NCBI GenBank assembly: GCA_951230915.1
Contig: OX579635.1
Span: 17,298,001-17,362,000, forward strand
Reading direction: 5' to 3'
DNA length: 64,000 nucleotides
Source: Antitrichia curtipendula
Taxonomy: Eukaryota; Streptophyta; Bryopsida; Hypnales; Leucodontaceae
The position numbers and the translations under genes were made by a program. Below are positions 60,252-64,000 of the stretch, one piece after another. Each line of letters begins with the position of its first letter. Within the stretch, counting starts at the first letter, position 1. The notes beneath the pieces are model-generated. The model was not told the DNA's origin. It worked only from the letters and a program-made list of their open reading frames with translations, and searched no databases.

Positions 60252-61016
60252 CTATCCTGCAATCCCTAGTTTCAGAGTAGGACTCTTAGGCTCCGGTCCT
60301 AATTCCTCGAAGACGTCAGTCAAGTTCCTGTTCCGCTCCCCAGCTACAGGATTTGGAGTGTCAGACCCTAGTGATGAATCCAGAATAATTGTTCGGGTCT
60401 GTGTATGTTGACTCTTCTTCGATTGGGGAGTCTGATCTTTACTCTCTTTCGAATCAATCCCATCCGGAAATGACTCTGGTAGCGTGATATTTGACAGGTG
60501 GATTTTCATGGATCTGGTCAGCTTCTAGCTGCACTCTTCCATCCGGTTTGCTACCTCTCGCGCTTTCACCATTGTCGCCTCCACCTGCTTGGAAAAGTCG
60601 GTCAGGATCCGAACCATTCGGGAATCGGATAGTTTCTTCTCCTCAAATACTCTCTCGTCAAAGAGCTTTGCCTTGATGACGATTGTTCCGATATCTCCGA
60701 AAGTGGCCTTCACCGCTCCCGCTACCTTCTGAGTTTCTTCCGCCATCTCTTGAGTGGCGGCCATGTCCTCCTTGAAGGTGAAAATCTGTACCTTCAACAT
60801 GTCGACTTCCTCCAGAAGTCGGCAAATTTTTGCTTCCTGTTTTCGGGTCTCGGCCAGATTGGTGATGCAATCCGCCACCTTTGCCGGTAGCTCGCTGTCC
60901 AAAGATGCATCCACCAGCTTTCCGATCTTGGAGAGGATTCTTCTCTTGACTTCCCAATCCGCTCTCACGTTGTAGAGGATGCCGATCAACTGGTCGAACG
61001 GATCATCGGGATCCAT
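60252..61016 (-). pseudogene. C-terminal part of the repetitive gene family (copy 2), one in-frame TAG
   Basis: One reading frame runs from ATG at 61016 to the stop at 60252, interrupted only by TAG at 60525-60527. It holds a globular/coiled start (MDPDDPFDQLIGILYNVRAD), helices with LLEEVDMLKVQIFTFKEDMA and then KAKLFDERVFEEKKLSDSRM followed by VRILTDFSKQVEATM. The last block corresponds to KAHLFDDWLLKEG...IVTILVDFQARME in copy 1 (about 16550-16650). After the stop the tail (SKKSQHTQTRTIILDSS) parallels the KIQTRAAIRLTP tail of copy 1. It lies just downstream of, and in the same orientation as, the FCP1-like relic. Function unknown. Confidence 0.55.
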
Positions 61017-61072
61017 TTTCTCGGAGACCAAATTTTCAACTTCCGATCCCTAACTTCTCCGGAGCAAACTTG

Positions 61073-62404
61073 TCACCAGGAGGCGTTCCTCTTCCATGAG
61101 GAGGCGTCATCCTTCAAAAATACTGGTTTATTTGGTTTAGCTGGGTCTCGGTATAATGGCAGAGTGCACAAAGCCTGCGAAAAATATGTGCATTCTGTAG
61201 GGCCAAAAGCGGTAGCCGACAACATCTTTGCTAGCAGTTTACACATGTTCTTATCTTGCATACTACTCCAAAATATTATTCATATTCTACGGAAGAGCCA
61301 GTCAAGGAAGTTTTTGAGATCGGGTCTCCGAATAAAGCCAAATTTGTTATCCTTATAAGTATGATGAATAAGAAGTCCGTTCAAGTCCAGAACCACGACG
61401 TATTGCTTTATAGATACCTTACTTGATACAGTCTTCTTCGTCAATGAATCCGAGACAAGATCTGAAGACAACAAACAAAAGAACCAGTTAGAGGCACAAT
61501 ACAACCGTTACAAACAATGAAAGTCCCAGTAGAAAATAAATTAGTAGAAGAGGCCACGAGAAGCACTTTTCGGGACACTTAAATGAGAACCCTTCTCCAC
61601 CTCCATCACACTAGCCTCCTTCTCTACCTCCAGCACACTAGTCTCCTTCTCCACCTCCAGCACACTAGGCTCCTTCTCCACCTCCAGCACACTAGGCTCC
61701 TTCTCTACCTCCAGCACACTAGCCTCCTTCTCCACCTCCACCACGCCTATTCCACCAGACTCGTCTTTTCCAGGATTACTTTCCACCATCACATCATCCT
61801 TCTCTTCTAACTCGTCACCCCAAATCCCCTCCTCTACCTCAACGCCAGTCACCTTGTCACCCGCAACCTTCTGTTTGATGATCACGTCGGGGGTCACAAC
61901 ATTCAACACTCCTACGAAAGAGTCATGTACCCCAGCAATGGGAACATCCTGGAAGACAAGGAAAAACACACAAACACGCATTCCTGAATAAAATGAAACA
62001 AAATGGAACTTATTCATCACCTGATATTATAAATGCAGTCAAAGCTGTCCAGTTTATTCATACAGTCAAAATGATACAGAGTTGTAATGCTAGCCCCTAG
62101 ATCTAACCTTCTCTGCGGCATTTGCATCGTTATGACGGCCCAAGTTGGGACTCAATGGGCTCAAGTCTCCTAGAGTGTCATCCCGAATAGGGCCAGACAT
62201 CTCCGGAGCACCGATTTCAGTTGGATTCATCTGGAGTGTTCCAGATGAACTAGGCGCAGCTCCATCCTTCCTTGCTCCATCAACATGGCCTTCTAGTCCT
62301 TCAGACTCAGCAACATTAGAACCCGGAGTGTGAGCACCCTGACCAGTACTTGCGAAAGATAGTAATGCAGATGCAACATCCCTTTTCCTTTGCAGTTGCG
62401 GCAT
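61073..62404 (-). pseudogene. FCP1/NIF-like (HAD phosphatase-type) gene, decayed
   Basis: Three coding segments are visible. One runs 62404-62108 (MPQLQRKRDVASALLSFAST, serine/acidic, disordered). The next runs 61948 to about 61560, joined in phase 0; it is acidic and holds six imperfect copies of a 9-residue unit VLEVEKEPS. The last runs 61461-61073. It holds the FCP1 homology domain start KQYVVVLDLNGLLIHH and RRPDLKNFLDWLFRR, then in-frame TGA (61280-61282), IIFWSSMQDKNMCKLLAKML and NKPVFLKDD. In active enzymes the motif is DxDx(T/V); here it is DLNG, so the general acid Asp is missing, as in some plant homologues. The last part of the domain is absent. Both the stop and the truncation argue for a relic. 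Confidence 0.6.
61594..61755 (-). repeat. 27-bp coding minisatellite (VLEVEKEPS unit)
   Basis: About six tandem 27-bp units containing CTCCAGCACACTAGGCTCCT on the plus strand keep the reading frame of the FCP1-like gene. The codons vary little, so the expansion is recent. Confidence 0.85.
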
Positions 62405-63105
62405 CCACCAAATCACAAACAACCGGATTCCCTAGGGGCGCATTACTCTCCTGTCGTAGAACAAAATATGATGATACATCTGGTTACCTGGAAAGTTGGG
62501 GAACATGATTGATATTGGTACATTTTTTTGGTTTTTAGAAGTCTAAACAATGGATCTTACCTAAATTAAGCCCCTGTACAAAGAGGAGTAACGTTATAAG
62601 AATAATTGGGGTAAGAAACAGTTAATAGCTTTCTGTAATTAATGGAAACCGGAACCGGATCCAGATCCGGTTAACTAGTCGAGGACCGTTTAAGTATACC
62701 AGAATCCGATTTCGACGTCTACCGAAACTGTGCCGAAAAACCTATCGAAGGATAACAAAACATTTGGGCGATCAAACGGCTCTATCAGACTTTCAGGATA
62801 GCCGTTAAACGGTAGGAGTATTCCGCAATCATTGCGGAAATGGTTACCCAAACCGATAGGACGTAGCCTTTGAGGCTTGGCTGCGGATCAAGTTTTTCCA
62901 CTCGTCATTCTTCACTTAGGGATTGTTTAGTATCCTCTAAGCAAGAATCATATTCCTCACCATGGTTTAGAGAGAAGAAGGTGATAAGTATTGAGTTTTC
63001 GGTTCCGGTTTGGGAGAGGATTGGTAGAGGAGAAAGGAGTTCTCTATTTCGGAGAGAGAGTGTGAGGATTGCCATCTGAGAGTAGCAACAGAGTCATAGG
63101 AAAAG

Positions 63106-64000
63106 ATGGTGAAGGCGGAAGGAAGCAGAGCTGCTCAGATCAAGGTGAAAACAGTGAGCTCGGTTATTCCGAAGGATGAAGAAGGACGGAAACAACTGGA
63201 GGAGGATTTGAGTCGGATCAGGTGTATGGGGTTCCTGCGCCGACCATGGAGCTTGAAGGATGAAGAGATGATCCAGGAGCTGATGCGGAAGCAGTCCAAC
63301 GAGTGGGACAAGATGAACCGTGCGCTGCCGGGGAAATGGACGCTCGAAACCTAGAAGAGGATTTACGACATTCTGCGCAAGGGAGAAGGGATGGCATCGC
63401 GGACCGATAAGTTTGCGGAAGGTAAGTTTGCCAATCCACCCCACTCTAAGGATGGCTACGCAATAGTGGATTGCAGAGTGGAGAGACATAGGAGGTTACT
63501 GGAATTTCTGGTTCCCATTCTATATCCGGAAAGGCCAAACCGGATCATAGTAACTTGGGCGAATAATTACCCTTTTTGGAGCAGTGAGTGGAGAGAGGAA
63601 AGTTTTCTGGGGCAACATTTTGAGAGACTTAGTTGGAAAGATGGTTTCCTCACTAGAGAATACAAAAGCCACCTCTATAGGCCCATTCCTCTTCCATCTC
63701 TATGACTATTTAGGTACCCTGAGAGGCCACGAGAGAACCGCATACAAGACAGCAGCCACCCTCCTTAAGCTTAACACAACCCCCCCACGAGAACGGGAAA
63801 GTGAAGAGAGGAAGAGAGGACATGATGAGGGATCCGGGAAGATTTCATCAGAGCCTCAAAAGAGCTCATCAGAGAAGAGGAAAGGAGATGAGAGACTTCC
63901 GCAATCCGGTAAAAAGAAAGGGCATTTTCGAGAAAAGAATGTGTCCCTGGATCCGGATGAGGATAGAACGGATCCTCTGGGAAAGGTCATAGAAGACTTG
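63106..64000 (+). pseudogene. N-terminal part of the repetitive gene family (copy 3), runs off the window
   Basis: ATG at 63106 begins MVKAEGSRAAQIKVKTVSSV. Then come GRKQLEEDLSRIRCMGFLRR, SLKDEEMIQELMRK, an in-frame TAG at 63352-63354 (a Trp codon would fit), MASRTDKFAEGKFANP and RRLLEFLVPILYPERPNRI. After a frame change near 63680 the frame reads GPFLFHLYDYLGTLRGHERT and continues with an acidic/basic disordered stretch (SEERKRGHDEGSGKISSEPQ) to the window edge. It parallels copy 1 from 15395 and reads much better preserved. It is oriented away from the C-terminal copy at 60.3 kb. The function is unknown. Confidence 0.6.

Noticed and set aside
61583..61810. Plus-strand frame of repeated LLLHLQHTS
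   Set aside because: It is the complement of the in-frame 27-bp repeat of the minus-strand FCP1-like gene.

Overview
This is an AT-rich, repeat-laden stretch of a land-plant nuclear genome. The evidence is spliced genes with short GT-AG introns, two TTTAGGG-type interstitial telomere tracts, plant-type mariner (DD39D), CACTA, pogo and TIR elements, and plant gene families (PHO1 with SPX and EXS domains, Bet v 1/PR-10). A non-seed plant, perhaps a bryophyte such as a liverwort, is my best guess from the look of the PHO1 protein and of the unfamiliar repetitive gene family. That placement is inference, not something the sequence proves.

There are only two substantially complete host genes. A three-exon gene at 30.2-32.0 kb (+) encodes a protein of about 291 aa made of two tandem Bet v 1 domains. 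An 11-exon PHO1-type phosphate exporter lies convergent to it at 33.5-39.0 kb (-). The PHO1 model joins in perfect phase over about 832 codons except for one in-frame TGA at codon 75. The last exon of another Bet v 1-like gene opens the window (612-874). Broken relics of the Bet v 1/PHO1 pair lie at 14.2-14.4 kb and 27.6-28.5 kb, so the pair was duplicated and one copy decayed.

Mobile elements fill most of the rest. Three 0.92-0.95 kb elements at 4.0, 12.1 and 24.1 kb sit between TTAA sites and end in CCCCTAAAGG inverted repeats, a piggyBac-like architecture. A smaller element with CCCATTAAGG ends abuts one of them. A 7.9 kb mariner-like element (19.4-27.25 kb) has matching ends, a TA duplication and a frameshifted transposase. 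A pogo/Emigrant-type element (6.8-7.7 kb), CACTA-type elements (40.2-41.2 and 42.1 kb), a pair of roughly 570-bp TIR elements (46.4 and 48.2 kb), other hairpin elements and three long LTR-like repeats (about 7.7-10, 41.9-43.3 and 56.7-59 kb) complete the set.

Three parts of an unrecognised, GC-richer, repetitive gene family with coiled-coil and acidic segments occur at 15.4-17.4 kb (+), 60.25-61.0 kb (-) and 63.1-64.0 kb (+). All are interrupted by single stops or shifts. Between the last two lies a decayed gene with an FCP1/NIF-like phosphatase domain that has lost one catalytic aspartate. I saw no rRNA, tRNA or CRISPR. The long gaps (0.9-2.8, 5.1-6.8, 11.1-12.1, 17.8-19.4, 25.3-27.2, 28.5-30.1, 43.9-46.4, 49-51 and 52.6-55.2 kb) are AT-rich sequence without a gene I can support.
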